DNA of 64,000 nucleotides from an uncultured Bacteroidales bacterium (GTDB taxonomy: Bacteria > Bacteroidota > Bacteroidia > Bacteroidales > WCHB1-69): contig CALECM010000105.1 in NCBI GenBank assembly GCA_937949745.1, forward strand, positions 62,001-126,000, given 5' to 3'. The translations under genes and the position numbers were made by a program. The notes under the pieces are model-generated. The model saw nothing but the letters and a program-made list of their open reading frames with translations. It did not search any database and was not told the origin of the DNA. This document shows, piece after piece, positions 17,712 through 26,910 of the stretch (within the stretch, counting starts at the first letter, position 1; each line of letters opens with the position of its first letter).

Positions 17712-17717
17712 CCTCCC
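17712..17717 (-). promoter_or_regulatory. Strong Shine-Dalgarno sequence deciding the ATPase start
   Basis: GGGAGG on the minus strand lies 9 bases before the ATG at 17702. Such a strong site is unusual here, since most genes in the window have none. It argues for 17702 over the internal ATG at 17675. Confidence 0.55.
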
Positions 17718-17814
17718 TATATTAAATGATTATGATGGATATTTGTTTAATTACGTTGAGCTTTGTGGCACAATCGGGGAAACTCTATTATGGAGGACAA
17801 TTCATATACAAAAA

Positions 17815-17844
17815 TTTTTGCCTGACCGTTTGGTCAGGCAAAAA
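17815..17844 (-). terminator. Perfect 13-bp stem hairpin terminator after the DUF2723 gene
   Basis: TTTTTGCCTGACC (17815-17827) pairs perfectly with GGTCAGGCAAAAA (17832-17844) around a 4-base loop, flanked by A/T runs on both sides. It lies about 78 bases downstream of the DUF2723 stop and upstream of the ATPase gene, so it can end the cyclophilin-pheS-DUF2723 transcript. Confidence 0.8.
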
Positions 17845-17921
17845 TACTATTTTTTTAATTCAAATAGAATAAATTGGATTTTTTATTGATAAAAATATGT
17901 AAGATACAATATATCAATTAT

Positions 17922-20900
17922 CTATCGCAATGTACTTCTTATCATTTGTTCCATTTGCGGATTTATATCTTTCACTACAGCCAGATATTTTTCAATAACC
18001 TGAATACCTTTTTGTGCAGTAGCTTCATTTCCGGTCACATTACATAAACTTACTATAAGGCTCAAATTCTGGAGGTCATTCGCAATACTTTGGAAATCTT
18101 CCATTTTCTTTATTTTCCCTTCCAGTGATCTGTTGAGATCATTAATATAAACCTCACCTGTACGCTCTATTTTAATCTGTTTAAATACAGGTTCCAGAAG
18201 TTTTATTTTTTCCTCATTCAAAATCAGCATCATTTGATTCAGGATGATAAAATTATCATTGATATGTTCCATCTGGATCTGGACAGTACGGTCATTACTA
18301 TTTTCCAGCCAGTTGAAATCTTCCACGAGATGGCGGACAATAATATTGACGATATCTAATCCTTTTTGCTGAGCCGATTCGGTCGGAATATTAAAATAAG
18401 TTTCCGCATAATAAATATTGGCCAAAGAATAGTACCACTGATAAGTCAGTTTATACGGGAATATGCTTTCGGGCAAAAGCTCATTTCCAAAATCCAGAAC
18501 CTCTTCAGCCTTTTGCGGATTTCCTTCATCCAGCAGGGATTGTCCCAAATGCCTGTACAGACTTCTGATAAGATTGATCAAACGCACGTTATCTTCGGAA
18601 TGATAAACCCGCGGATCGTTAAATCCTCCCCACAGATACGGATAAGGTTCTTTCGCGGGAGCATCCGGATAATTTACCCTGTCTACCCTGCTATGGTCGC
18701 TAAATACATGCATCAGGTTATTATACAGGATTTCGCTGTCGATACGGCCGTTTTCATATCCGGGTCTCCTGGGTGTTTTGATGGGAACCAAACGGTAAGC
18801 CAATCCTTCCAGCTGGAAATATTCCTCAAGGCCGAGATAGGCTTCTGCCCCGGTGGTAGAAGCGTAATAAATGGGACGTTCCCAATTATTATTGGCCAGG
18901 ATATCCATCATTACGATATAGGCTTTATAAAAAGCATTATCCCGTGTAGAAGTTGCGTTCCATGTGAGGCGGTCTACGATCAGGGAATCCAGGCCGGGTT
19001 TCACAGTCCCGTTCGCCAATACTTTTTCTTTATCCACAGGCAGGGAGAAACTTGCCGGAATAGGCCGTCCGTTCCTGTACCCGTCATTGGTCAGTACGAT
19101 ACGCCGCTGGTTATCAAATTCCGGCGATTTTACATAGTCCACGATGTCTTTCAAATTATAATACTGATTACCCGGTTTATCCAGGACAAGCACATCGCGG
19201 GTTCCGTCTTTATACTGATCCCATGTAAGGGTGATAGGTAGCGGATCCGAATTATACACCTGTCTCTTCATCTGGTCTATATACCATCCCGCCGACAAAA
19301 GGCTAAGGTTGCAGACCCTCACGTCGGTACGGTATCCTTCCACTTCCTGGGCATACCAAAGCGGGAAAGTATCGTTATCTCCCAGAGTAAAAAGAATCGC
19401 ATTGGGAGCACATGAATCGAGGTAATTCTTAGCGATAGCCAGCGCCGTATAACGGTGAGAACGATCGTGGTCGTCCCAATTCTGGGATGCCATGATCCCG
19501 GGAACCAGTCCCACGCATAACAAGGTGGTCAGTACCGCAGCGCCTACCTGTATCCGGCTATTTTTAATTCTCTCGAACAGGGAATAAATACCGAAAACCC
19601 CGAAGCCTATCCAGATGGAAAAGGCGTAAAACGAAGCCGCGAAGGCGTAATCCCTTTCTCGGGGCTGGAAAGGATACATATTGAGATAGAAGGCTATGGC
19701 CAGTCCGGTCATCGCGAACAAAAGCAGTACAATAAAAGAATTGGAAAGATCTTTTCGCGAATAGAATATAATACCTATGATACCAAGGATAAGCGGAAGC
19801 AAGTAGTATTTATTGTGGCCGGGGCGTTCCATGGAAGGCGGCAGGTCCTGCTGGTTTCCCACAAGCAGGTTATCCACGAACGGTATACCGGTTACCCAAT
19901 TACCGTTATAGAGATCGCCTCTGCCCTGAATATCATTCTGACGTCCTGCAAAGTTCCACATAAAATATCTGAAATACATATAATTAAACTGATATGTATG
20001 CAGGAATTTCATATTCATATTGTGGGTCGGCACCTTATTCCGGTTAATATGCCGGAGGGCTTCCTTATCCGATTCCGAATCCGAATTATACTGGTTTTTC
20101 ATCCAGCTGATATATTCATTCCGTTTTTCATATGACCACATACGCGGGAAGAACATGTTATCCTGATAAATATATTCCACATTTTTCCTGGGATCGGATA
20201 CCACATATTTTTTGGTTTTTTCATCCCTTACATAAACCGGATTACCGTCTTTGGTCCCGACAGGTCTGGAATTGTAGGAATGACCGTAAATCAGTGGATT
20301 GGATCCGTATTGCTCCCGGTTGAGATATGCCAGTAAAGCTACGGCGTCGTCGGGATTATTTTCATCTATGGTAGGATTGGCATTCGAACGGATGATCAAC
20401 GTCAGGAATGTGGAATAACCGATCAATAAAAAGATAAAACTGAATATCCCGGCCTGAAGGACTTTTTTGTCTTTTTTAAATCCATAATAAAGACCTACAC
20501 CTACCAGGGCAAAAATGATCAGGAAAAAGATAATAACACCCGAATTGAAAGGCATACCGATCTTATTCACAAAGAATATATCGAATTTTCCGGCCAGGTT
20601 CACGATCTCGGGAATAATACCATAGAGAATCGCGGCCAGCAGTACAAAAGAAAACACCAAAGAGAGGAAAACCCCCCATTCGGCCTTGGATCTGATAGTA
20701 CCTTTTTTAATACATATATATAATAAAGGAGCCGTAATGAATATCCATATCAGGATCATCATCCATGTCGAGAAGAAAATACCGGCAAAGAAGGAAATAA
20801 TCGCTAAAGTCAAGACCACACCCATCGAAGTCGCATTTTTGGACATCTTGAAGTACATCACCAGTACGATAGCGGGTAAAGTCAATAAATTCAATAAATG

Positions 20901-21482
20901 GACCCCGATAGACAATCCTACCAGATAAGCGATCAAAACGATCCAGCGATGCGGGTTGACTCCGGCAATACGATGATCATATTCATAATCCCATTTCAGG
21001 ATACACCAGAATACGAGTGCGGTAAAGAAAGAGGACATGGCATATACCTCGCCTTCAACCGCGGAAAACCAGAAAGTATCCGTAAATGTATAAGTTAAGG
21101 CGCCTACCAGTGCTGAGCCGAACAAAGCTATTTCGCGGCCGGTGGTCATTCCGCCGAGTTTATTTACCAATTTCCTTCCCAGCATGGTCATGGTCCAGAA
21201 GAGGAGCATGATTGTGAGACCGCTGCATATTCCCGACATAATATTCACGCTTAATGCGACTTTGGTCACATCGCCGGCAAATAAAGTAAAGAAATGCCCT
21301 ATCAGCTGGAATGTCGGGGCTCCGGGCGGATGTCCCACTAATAATTTGTATGTGGTAGCGATATATTCGCCGCAATCCCACCAGGAAGCGGTTGGTTCTG
21401 CGGTCATGATGTAAACGGCAGAGGCAATAATACCTAATGCCCATCCCATTATGTTGTTAATTGTTTTATAACGCTTTGTCAT
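17922..21482 (-). CDS. DUF2723 multi-pass membrane protein, candidate GT-C glycosyltransferase
   Basis: A 1186-residue protein. The N-terminal half has about a dozen membrane segments, and the first periplasmic loop carries SWWDCGEYIATTYKLLVG with D36 and E39. This acidic loop follows transmembrane helix 1 as in GT-C enzymes such as protein O-mannosyltransferases. The C-terminal 450 residues are soluble, and the last part (about 1000-1186) is helical and TPR-like. The family is conserved in Bacteroidota. Human TMEM260, which shares this domain, is reported to be a protein O-mannosyltransferase, so a role in O-glycosylation of exported proteins is a reasonable inference. It follows pheS by 74 bases on the same strand. 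Confidence 0.85.
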   Translation of the reverse strand: MTKRYKTINNIMGWALGIIASAVYIMTAEPTASWWDCGEYIATTYKLLVGHPPGAPTFQLIGHFFTLFAGDVTKVALSVNIMSGICSGLTIMLLFWTMTMLGRKLVNKLGGMTTGREIALFGSALVGALTYTFTDTFWFSAVEGEVYAMSSFFTALVFWCILKWDYEYDHRIAGVNPHRWIVLIAYLVGLSIGVHLLNLLTLPAIVLVMYFKMSKNATSMGVVLTLAIISFFAGIFFSTWMMILIWIFITAPLLYICIKKGTIRSKAEWGVFLSLVFSFVLLAAILYGIIPEIVNLAGKFDIFFVNKIGMPFNSGVIIFFLIIFALVGVGLYYGFKKDKKVLQAGIFSFIFLLIGYSTFLTLIIRSNANPTIDENNPDDAVALLAYLNREQYGSNPLIYGHSYNSRPVGTKDGNPVYVRDEKTKKYVVSDPRKNVEYIYQDNMFFPRMWSYEKRNEYISWMKNQYNSDSESDKEALRHINRNKVPTHNMNMKFLHTYQFNYMYFRYFMWNFAGRQNDIQGRGDLYNGNWVTGIPFVDNLLVGNQQDLPPSMERPGHNKYYLLPLILGIIGIIFYSRKDLSNSFIVLLLFAMTGLAIAFYLNMYPFQPRERDYAFAASFYAFSIWIGFGVFGIYSLFERIKNSRIQVGAAVLTTLLCVGLVPGIMASQNWDDHDRSHRYTALAIAKNYLDSCAPNAILFTLGDNDTFPLWYAQEVEGYRTDVRVCNLSLLSAGWYIDQMKRQVYNSDPLPITLTWDQYKDGTRDVLVLDKPGNQYYNLKDIVDYVKSPEFDNQRRIVLTNDGYRNGRPIPASFSLPVDKEKVLANGTVKPGLDSLIVDRLTWNATSTRDNAFYKAYIVMMDILANNNWERPIYYASTTGAEAYLGLEEYFQLEGLAYRLVPIKTPRRPGYENGRIDSEILYNNLMHVFSDHSRVDRVNYPDAPAKEPYPYLWGGFNDPRVYHSEDNVRLINLIRSLYRHLGQSLLDEGNPQKAEEVLDFGNELLPESIFPYKLTYQWYYSLANIYYAETYFNIPTESAQQKGLDIVNIIVRHLVEDFNWLENSNDRTVQIQMEHINDNFIILNQMMLILNEEKIKLLEPVFKQIKIERTGEVYINDLNRSLEGKIKKMEDFQSIANDLQNLSLIVSLCNVTGNEATAQKGIQVIEKYLAVVKDINPQMEQMIRSTLR

Positions 21483-21556
21483 GCTGGATATGATTAATTT
21501 ATATTGATCTGTATATTAAAACCGGTATTATCTCACCGGGCCGGAAATGCCTTCAA

Positions 21557-22579
21557 CTAATACGAAAGCGCTTCGAATTGCTGGAGGAACCGGATATCGT
21601 TTTCAAATAATAACCTGATATCGTTAATTTTATATTTTAACATAGTCATTCTTTCAATACCGATGCCGATCGCATAACCACTATATTTCTCCGGGTCAAT
21701 GCCGCAATTCTCCAATACGTTGGGATCTACGATACCGCAACCTAATATTTCCACCCAACCCGAATGCTTACATATAGGACATCCTTTACCTCCACAAATC
21801 TGACAGGAAATATCCATCTCTGCGGAAGGTTCCGTAAACGGGAAAAAAGAGGGTCTCAACCGGATCCTGGTTTCCTGTCCGAACATTTCCCGGGCAAAGA
21901 AGAGAAGCGTTTGCATCATATCGGCAAATGAAACATTTTCGGCAATGTACAGTGCTTCTACCTGGTGGAACATACAGTGGGAGCGCGCTGTGATAGCTTC
22001 GTTACGGTAAACCCGTCCCGGACAAATCACCCTGATCGGCGGTGTTTCCGTTTCCATGGCACGCACCTGGATAGAAGATGTATGGGTTCTCAACAAAACA
22101 TCCGGTTTCAATTCGATAAAAAAGGTATCCTGCATATCACGGGCAGGGTGTTCTTCCGGAAAATTCAAAGCGGTAAAAACATGCCAGTCGTCTTCAATCT
22201 CGGGACCGTCCACGATCTCGAATCCGATTTTTTCAAAAATAGAGCATACCTCATCCATTACGACTGAAACAGGATGTAATGATCCCGGTTTTACAGTTAC
22301 TGCGGGCCGTGTAAGATCGCTACCGCTTTCCCGGTATGTAATGCCTGATTCCAGCTTTTCTTTTCCCGACTCGTAATATTGCTGGGCGCTATTCTTTAAT
22401 TCGTTAACCTGTTGTCCGAAAGCTTTTCTTTCTTCCGGCGGAATATTTTTAATTTCACCTAACAGCGTTTGCAATTCACTCTTTTTACTGAGGAATTGTA
22501 AACGGAATTGCTCCAGTTGCTCAATATTTTCTATGGAAAAATTTTCAATCTGCTCTTTAATTTTTTCAATAGACGACAT
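21557..22579 (-). CDS. pheS: Phenylalanine-tRNA ligase alpha subunit
   Basis: A 340-residue class II synthetase subunit, forming the catalytic alpha chain of the alpha2-beta2 enzyme. Residues 1-90 form the N-terminal coiled coil that binds tRNA (FRLQFLSKKSELQTLLGEIK). The catalytic core has the motif 2 region VYRNEAITARSHCMFHQ near 195, a double CxxC-type loop (CQICGGKGCPICK) near 262, and the motif 3 GIGIERMTMLKY near the C-terminus. The length matches bacterial PheS. The beta subunit gene (pheT) is not in this window. It lies 30 bases downstream of the cyclophilin gene and is probably cotranscribed with it. Confidence 0.98.
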   Translation of the reverse strand: MSSIEKIKEQIENFSIENIEQLEQFRLQFLSKKSELQTLLGEIKNIPPEERKAFGQQVNELKNSAQQYYESGKEKLESGITYRESGSDLTRPAVTVKPGSLHPVSVVMDEVCSIFEKIGFEIVDGPEIEDDWHVFTALNFPEEHPARDMQDTFFIELKPDVLLRTHTSSIQVRAMETETPPIRVICPGRVYRNEAITARSHCMFHQVEALYIAENVSFADMMQTLLFFAREMFGQETRIRLRPSFFPFTEPSAEMDISCQICGGKGCPICKHSGWVEILGCGIVDPNVLENCGIDPEKYSGYAIGIGIERMTMLKYKINDIRLLFENDIRFLQQFEALSY

Positions 22580-22609
22580 CTGTTCTATATCTTTATTATA
22601 ATTGATCCG

Positions 22610-23263
22610 TTAATTTTCAAGAACCGTAGCCTCGATGATCTTAATATCCTGCTGGGGCCTGTCACGGCCGTCTTTCGGTTGCGCGGCTATTTTATCCACG
22701 GTTTCCATACCTGATAATACTTCGCCGAATACCGTATATTGTCCGTTAAGGTGGGGTGCTCCCCGCATTCCGTCCACAATATAAAACTGGGAACCGGAAG
22801 ATTCCCTGTTGGGGTTCACCTGATCTCCCAGACGAGCGGCTGCCACGGCTCCCCTTTTATGTTGAAGGGTGGGTACAATCTCGGCGGGAATAGTGTAACC
22901 GGGTCCTCCGGTACCTAAAGCCTGCCCTTTGGCAGCGGTTTTGGAATCCGGATCTCCAGTCTGGATCATAAAATTCTGGATAACACGGTGGAATAAGACT
23001 CCATCATAGAATTTTTCGTTAACCAGTTTAATAAAATTATCCCGGTGAAGGGGTGTTTCATTATAAAGCCCTATGGTAATATCTCCCATAGTCGTTTTAA
23101 GTAATATTTTAGTCATATCTTTTTGTGTTTCCGTTGTGATTTCTTCCGTGGTCTTTTCAGGCTCGCCGGCGGATTTAGGTTTCTGTTCGTTATTTTTTGC
23201 AGAGGTACAGCTTATGAATATACAGCCGATGCATAAGAACATGAATAATTTCGATTTTTTCAT
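22610..23263 (-). CDS. Cyclophilin-type peptidyl-prolyl isomerase, lipoprotein
   Basis: A 217-residue protein that begins with a type II signal sequence ending FISC, so the cysteine near residue 19 would be acylated. After a linker rich in K and E, residues about 52-215 form a cyclophilin domain with LFHRVIQNFMIQTGDP, GPGYTIPAE, SGSQFYIV and YTVFGEVLSGM. It catalyses cis-trans proline isomerisation, here in the periplasm or on the cell surface. It is the first gene of a likely operon with pheS and DUF2723, and a -7 box lies at 23317-23324. The link of an envelope folding enzyme with a putative glycosyltransferase is suggestive; pheS is probably a housekeeping passenger. Confidence 0.93.
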   Translation of the reverse strand: MKKSKLFMFLCIGCIFISCTSAKNNEQKPKSAGEPEKTTEEITTETQKDMTKILLKTTMGDITIGLYNETPLHRDNFIKLVNEKFYDGVLFHRVIQNFMIQTGDPDSKTAAKGQALGTGGPGYTIPAEIVPTLQHKRGAVAAARLGDQVNPNRESSGSQFYIVDGMRGAPHLNGQYTVFGEVLSGMETVDKIAAQPKDGRDRPQQDIKIIEATVLEN

Positions 23264-23316
23264 AGAATTAATGATGAATGTTTAACATATTTTTTCTTGA
23301 AATATTTTTAAGGTCG

Positions 23317-23324
23317 CAAATATA
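23317..23324 (-). promoter_or_regulatory. -7 box for the cyclophilin-pheS-DUF2723 operon
   Basis: TATATTTG on the minus strand, 53 bases before the cyclophilin ATG. Confidence 0.5.
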
Positions 23325-23598
23325 CTTAAAAAATACAATGCTTGATGTCCGCTCCCGGGTTTCTTTATGTAAGAACTTTATATTCAACACATAATTTGTT
23401 CATCTAAAAGAATAAAAAAATGGTCTAATTGTTAAATTTACAGGGAATTATAATTTCATAAATATACTCCGGCATATTAACAAACAACTCATTTCACTTT
23501 CCGCTAATTTAGCCGGTAAATAGCCCGATAAATAAAATTGGTAAACTATTATACTTTTCATTTGTTTCACTTTGACAAATTAATTTAAGGTCATATTA
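23325..23598. other. Spacer between divergent genes, no further signal
   Basis: AT-rich stretch between the two divergent promoters. No open frame, tRNA or clear hairpin is seen in it. Confidence 0.4.
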
Positions 23599-23606
23599 TA
23601 ATTTTG
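23599..23606 (+). promoter_or_regulatory. Possible -7 box for the 23.7 kb lipoprotein gene
   Basis: TAATTTTG matches TAnnTTTG, about 53 bases before the ATG at 23660. A TTTGACA lies 24 bases further upstream, longer than the usual 19-21 base spacing. Confidence 0.35.
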
Positions 23607-23659
23607 TTTATTTTTGCCACTGCAATATTTATATCTTGTATATAAAAAACATTATAAAG

Positions 23660-24046
23660 ATGAAAAAATTAGTTCATATTATTCCGGTTATAGCGGGTGT
23701 AATCATGTTATTACTTTTATGCACCCAATGTCACAAAGATCCGGTATATAATGCCCGTATTACCTGCCGTTTTTCAACAAACGGTATAGATACGGGACAG
23801 GTTGCGAGTTTCACCCATCTGGAAATCGGGAAAGCCGACTACGGTGATTTTGCCAAAAGATCGGTGAATACCGACGTCAGGGGAATCTATGAGACCACAT
23901 TCCAATATGAAGCCCTTCTGGATATTGTTGGAACCCTCACCACTTATGATGAGGACAGTGTTGCTTATCATTTCCTCGGTACCGGCCAGATAAAACTCAT
24001 TCCTGATGAACTTGCCGAAGCCGTTATACTCATGATCCCTCAATAA
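23660..24046 (+). CDS. Small lipoprotein of unknown function
   Basis: I take the ATG at 23660 (MKKLVHIIPVIAGVIMLLLL); an ATG 24 bases upstream would add eight residues before the signal sequence. The lipobox is LCTQC, with acylation at the second cysteine. The mature part of about 105 residues is predicted beta-rich: alternating hydrophobic strands such as NARITCRFSTNG, TGQVASFTHLEIG and HFLGTGQIKLIP. This could be a single Ig-like or carboxypeptidase-regulatory-like sandwich. I do not recognise a family. The lytic transglycosylase gene follows after 90 bases on the same strand, so both may act at the cell wall or outer membrane. Confidence 0.75.
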   Translation: MKKLVHIIPVIAGVIMLLLLCTQCHKDPVYNARITCRFSTNGIDTGQVASFTHLEIGKADYGDFAKRSVNTDVRGIYETTFQYEALLDIVGTLTTYDEDSVAYHFLGTGQIKLIPDELAEAVILMIPQ

Positions 24047-24136
24047 TAGGAAGATTTAAATAATTCTTAAATTATTTGTTATTAACGATTATTTGACGTT
24101 TGTCAGATAATCTATTGTTTAACGAAATCAAACGTT

Positions 24137-25516
24137 TTGAAAAGAAAAAATTGGAGTTTATTATTTTTAGGATTATCCACCATGGCATATTTTATCTTTA
24201 TGCTTTTCGTCTCGGCGGTAAATCCCGATAAAAAACAAATACACCATTCTCCCAAACCTGTCAGGGAATATGCCGAAATAGAAAGCACTGATACCATTTG
24301 CGCCTTATTATTATCGAAAGCATCCGATTATTTTATTTACAAAGGAACCCCTATAGGCTTTCAATACGAATTATTGATCGAATTGGGAAAAAATTTAGGT
24401 AAGACCATGAATATCACGGTCGAAAACGATCCTAATATAGCTTACGAAGCCATTTTTTCAGGGCAGTACGACATTGTTGCCATCGATTACAAAAGAAATC
24501 CGCTTATTGATTATTATTTAACTTTTTCCGAACCTCATTCAACTTCTTATCCTGTGTTGGTCGGAAAAACGGGATTCCCGAAGGATAGCCTGACCTGCAC
24601 GATCGGCATACCGTCGCGGTTCCCTATCGATATCGAACCCGATCTTATACCGGGTACGGAAACGCTGGAAATCTCCTATCACGAGGATATGACAACGGAA
24701 GACCTTTTCGATAAAGTACAGAAAGAGGAAGAACACTATTTGATATGTGATTACAACGAGGCCATTACGCTGCTTCCCTTTTTCAGCGACCTGAAAGTAG
24801 TGGTTCCGGCGGGTCAGGTTTATGACCGTCAATGGAACCTCAACGGAAAAAATCGTGAACTCAACGCGAAGATCAACGAGTGGCTTTCAGAATTTAAAGA
24901 AAGCAGTAAGTACGAGAAATTGTGCAAAAAATATCTTTCCCCGAAATCCGCCGTAATTAATCATTCTTTTAAAAAATCCGGTTATAACAGGATATCCCCT
25001 TATGACCAGATTATAAAGAAGAATGCCGAAAAAAGAGGGGTGGACTGGCGATTCGTAACTTCTATTATTTACCAGGAAACCAAATTCCACACTGATCTGA
25101 TAGGAATGGGCGGCAGTTTCGGACTTATGCAGATGATGCCTGTAACGGGATCACGTTACGGAGTTGACGAAAATTCGACGCCGGAAGAGCAAATCATAGC
25201 GGGTATCCGTTATATATGCTTTCTTGAAAAGATCTACAAAGATATTCCTGACGACCAGGAGAGGTTGAAATTCATTGCCGGAGCATACAATTCAGGACCG
25301 GGACATATTAACGATGCGCAACGTCTTTGTGAAAAATACGGATCAGATCCTTTCAGTTGGGAGGATGTGGCAGGATATCTTGCATTGAAATCCAAAAGTG
25401 AATTTGTAAAGGATCCTGTGGTCAAACATGGATATTATCCCGGCAACCATACCGTTAAATATGTATCCCAGGTAATGGACCGTTATGAAGCTTACTCGGT
25501 CGTGGTTTCGAAATAA
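24137..25516 (+). CDS. MltF-like membrane-bound lytic transglycosylase
   Basis: A 459-residue protein starting at TTG (24137). No in-frame ATG lies upstream, and the TTG start gives a good membrane anchor (KRKNWSLLFLGLSTMAYFIF). Residues about 50-265 resemble a periplasmic amino-acid-binding domain (SBP type 3), as in MltF. Residues about 290-455 form an SLT lysozyme-like domain, with the catalytic glutamate E314 in IYQETKFHTD and then SFGLMQMMP and AGAYNSGPGHI. It cleaves peptidoglycan glycan strands to give 1,6-anhydro-muropeptides. The binding domain probably senses wall peptides. Length and domain order match MltF. Confidence 0.9.
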   Translation: MKRKNWSLLFLGLSTMAYFIFMLFVSAVNPDKKQIHHSPKPVREYAEIESTDTICALLLSKASDYFIYKGTPIGFQYELLIELGKNLGKTMNITVENDPNIAYEAIFSGQYDIVAIDYKRNPLIDYYLTFSEPHSTSYPVLVGKTGFPKDSLTCTIGIPSRFPIDIEPDLIPGTETLEISYHEDMTTEDLFDKVQKEEEHYLICDYNEAITLLPFFSDLKVVVPAGQVYDRQWNLNGKNRELNAKINEWLSEFKESSKYEKLCKKYLSPKSAVINHSFKKSGYNRISPYDQIIKKNAEKRGVDWRFVTSIIYQETKFHTDLIGMGGSFGLMQMMPVTGSRYGVDENSTPEEQIIAGIRYICFLEKIYKDIPDDQERLKFIAGAYNSGPGHINDAQRLCEKYGSDPFSWEDVAGYLALKSKSEFVKDPVVKHGYYPGNHTVKYVSQVMDRYEAYSVVVSK

Positions 25517-25543
25517 TATGATCAGGGAAGCGTTTATTTATTG

Positions 25544-25551
25544 TATTTTTG
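25544..25551 (+). promoter_or_regulatory. -7 box for purB
   Basis: TATTTTTG ends 19 bases before the ATG at 25571. It lies inside the longest open frame from 25541, which argues for the downstream start. Confidence 0.55.
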
Positions 25552-25570
25552 CACCTTAATTACAGAAATT

Positions 25571-26893
25571 ATGATCGAGAGATATTCTAGACCTGAAATA
25601 AGCACTATCTGGACGGAAGAAAATAAATTCAATGCTTATCTGAAAGTAGAGATCGAAGCTGCTGCTGCCTGGAGTAAACTGGGAGTAATCCCGGAAAACG
25701 AAGTGGAATTGCTCAGGCAAAACGCCTCTTTTGATATTGCCAGGATTCATGAGCTGGAAAAAGAAACCCGGCACGATATCGTAGCTTTCACCCGTACGGT
25801 AAGCGAATCGTTAGGCAAAGAGAAGAAATGGGTCCACTACGGTCTTACCTCCACAGATGTAGTGGATACTGCCAATGGTTATTTACTTAAACAGGTCAAC
25901 AAAATCTTAAAAAAGGACCTGGCGCGTTTATCGGAGGTATTGAAAAAAAGAGCGTATGAATTTAAAGGTACTCCCTGTATCGGAAGAACACACGGCGTAC
26001 ATGCCGATATCACTTCCCTGGGATTGAAATGGGCGTTGTGGTATGATGAAATGGAACGGAATATCCGGAGGTTCAATGATGCCGCCAATGATGTGGAATG
26101 CGGAAAGATCAGCGGTGCCGTGGGTAATTTTGCCAATACTCCTCCTTTTGTACAGGATTATGTATGTGAGCAACTCGGCATTAACTCCTCTTCCATCTCT
26201 ACGCAAACTCTCCAGCGTGACCGTCACGCCGCCTATATGGCATCCATTGCGCTGATCGGAGCTACCCTTGAAAAAATGGCTACGGAAGTCCGCCACTGGC
26301 AAAGGACAGAAGTAAGGGAAGCTGAAGAATCTTTCGGTAAAGGACAAAAAGGATCATCCGCCATGCCTCATAAACGGAATCCCGTCGGCAGTGAAAATAT
26401 CGTAGGATGCTCCAGGGTACTCAGGGGTTATATGATCACCACTTACGAAAATGTACCTTTATGGCATGAACGGGATATTTCCCATTCCGCCGCGGAACGC
26501 ATAGTATTGCCAGACGCAACCATACTACTGGATTATATGTTGAACCGTTTTACGGATATTCTGGAAAATCTCGTTATTTTTTCCGAGAATATGCTCAAAA
26601 ATATTTACCTGACCCAAAAAGTGATCTTCGCCCAACGTGTAATGAACGCGCTCATTAATAAAGGTATGTCACGGGAAGAGGCCTATGACCTGGTCCAGCT
26701 CATTTCCATGACCGCTTGGTTTGAATCCAAAGATTTTCAGGAATTGCTTAAACTCAACAAAGTAGTCTGTCAATATTTAAACGTGGAAGAACTTGCCGGT
26801 TGTTTTACCCTGGATTACTATTTCGTGCACGTGGATGAGATTTTCGACAGGGTATTCAACAAACAACTTTCTCCCGTAAAATCATCTTGTTAA
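25571..26893 (+). CDS. purB: Adenylosuccinate lyase
   Basis: 440 residues from the ATG at 25571 (MIERYSRPEIS); an upstream ATG at 25541 overlaps the promoter box and is unlikely. It cleaves SAICAR to AICAR and adenylosuccinate to AMP in purine synthesis. Family marks are the N-terminal YSRPEISTIW, a TSTDVVDTA loop near 85, GRTHGVHADITSLGLK near 140 with the general acid histidine, and the fumarase/lyase signature GSSAMPHKRNP near 265, whose first serines are the catalytic base region. The length fits the short B. subtilis-like class. No other purine gene is adjacent. Confidence 0.97.
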   Translation: MIERYSRPEISTIWTEENKFNAYLKVEIEAAAAWSKLGVIPENEVELLRQNASFDIARIHELEKETRHDIVAFTRTVSESLGKEKKWVHYGLTSTDVVDTANGYLLKQVNKILKKDLARLSEVLKKRAYEFKGTPCIGRTHGVHADITSLGLKWALWYDEMERNIRRFNDAANDVECGKISGAVGNFANTPPFVQDYVCEQLGINSSSISTQTLQRDRHAAYMASIALIGATLEKMATEVRHWQRTEVREAEESFGKGQKGSSAMPHKRNPVGSENIVGCSRVLRGYMITTYENVPLWHERDISHSAAERIVLPDATILLDYMLNRFTDILENLVIFSENMLKNIYLTQKVIFAQRVMNALINKGMSREEAYDLVQLISMTAWFESKDFQELLKLNKVVCQYLNVEELAGCFTLDYYFVHVDEIFDRVFNKQLSPVKSSC

Positions 26894-26910
26894 CCCACTT
26901 CTTCTTCGGT

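Noticed and set aside
21557..23263. A functional link between pheS and the cyclophilin or DUF2723 gene.
   Set aside because: Only adjacency supports it; pheS is a housekeeping gene and can be carried in the operon by chance.
24137..24184. The ATG inside the MltF gene (residue 16) as the true start.
   Set aside because: It would remove half of the membrane anchor. The TTG at 24137 gives a complete signal anchor.
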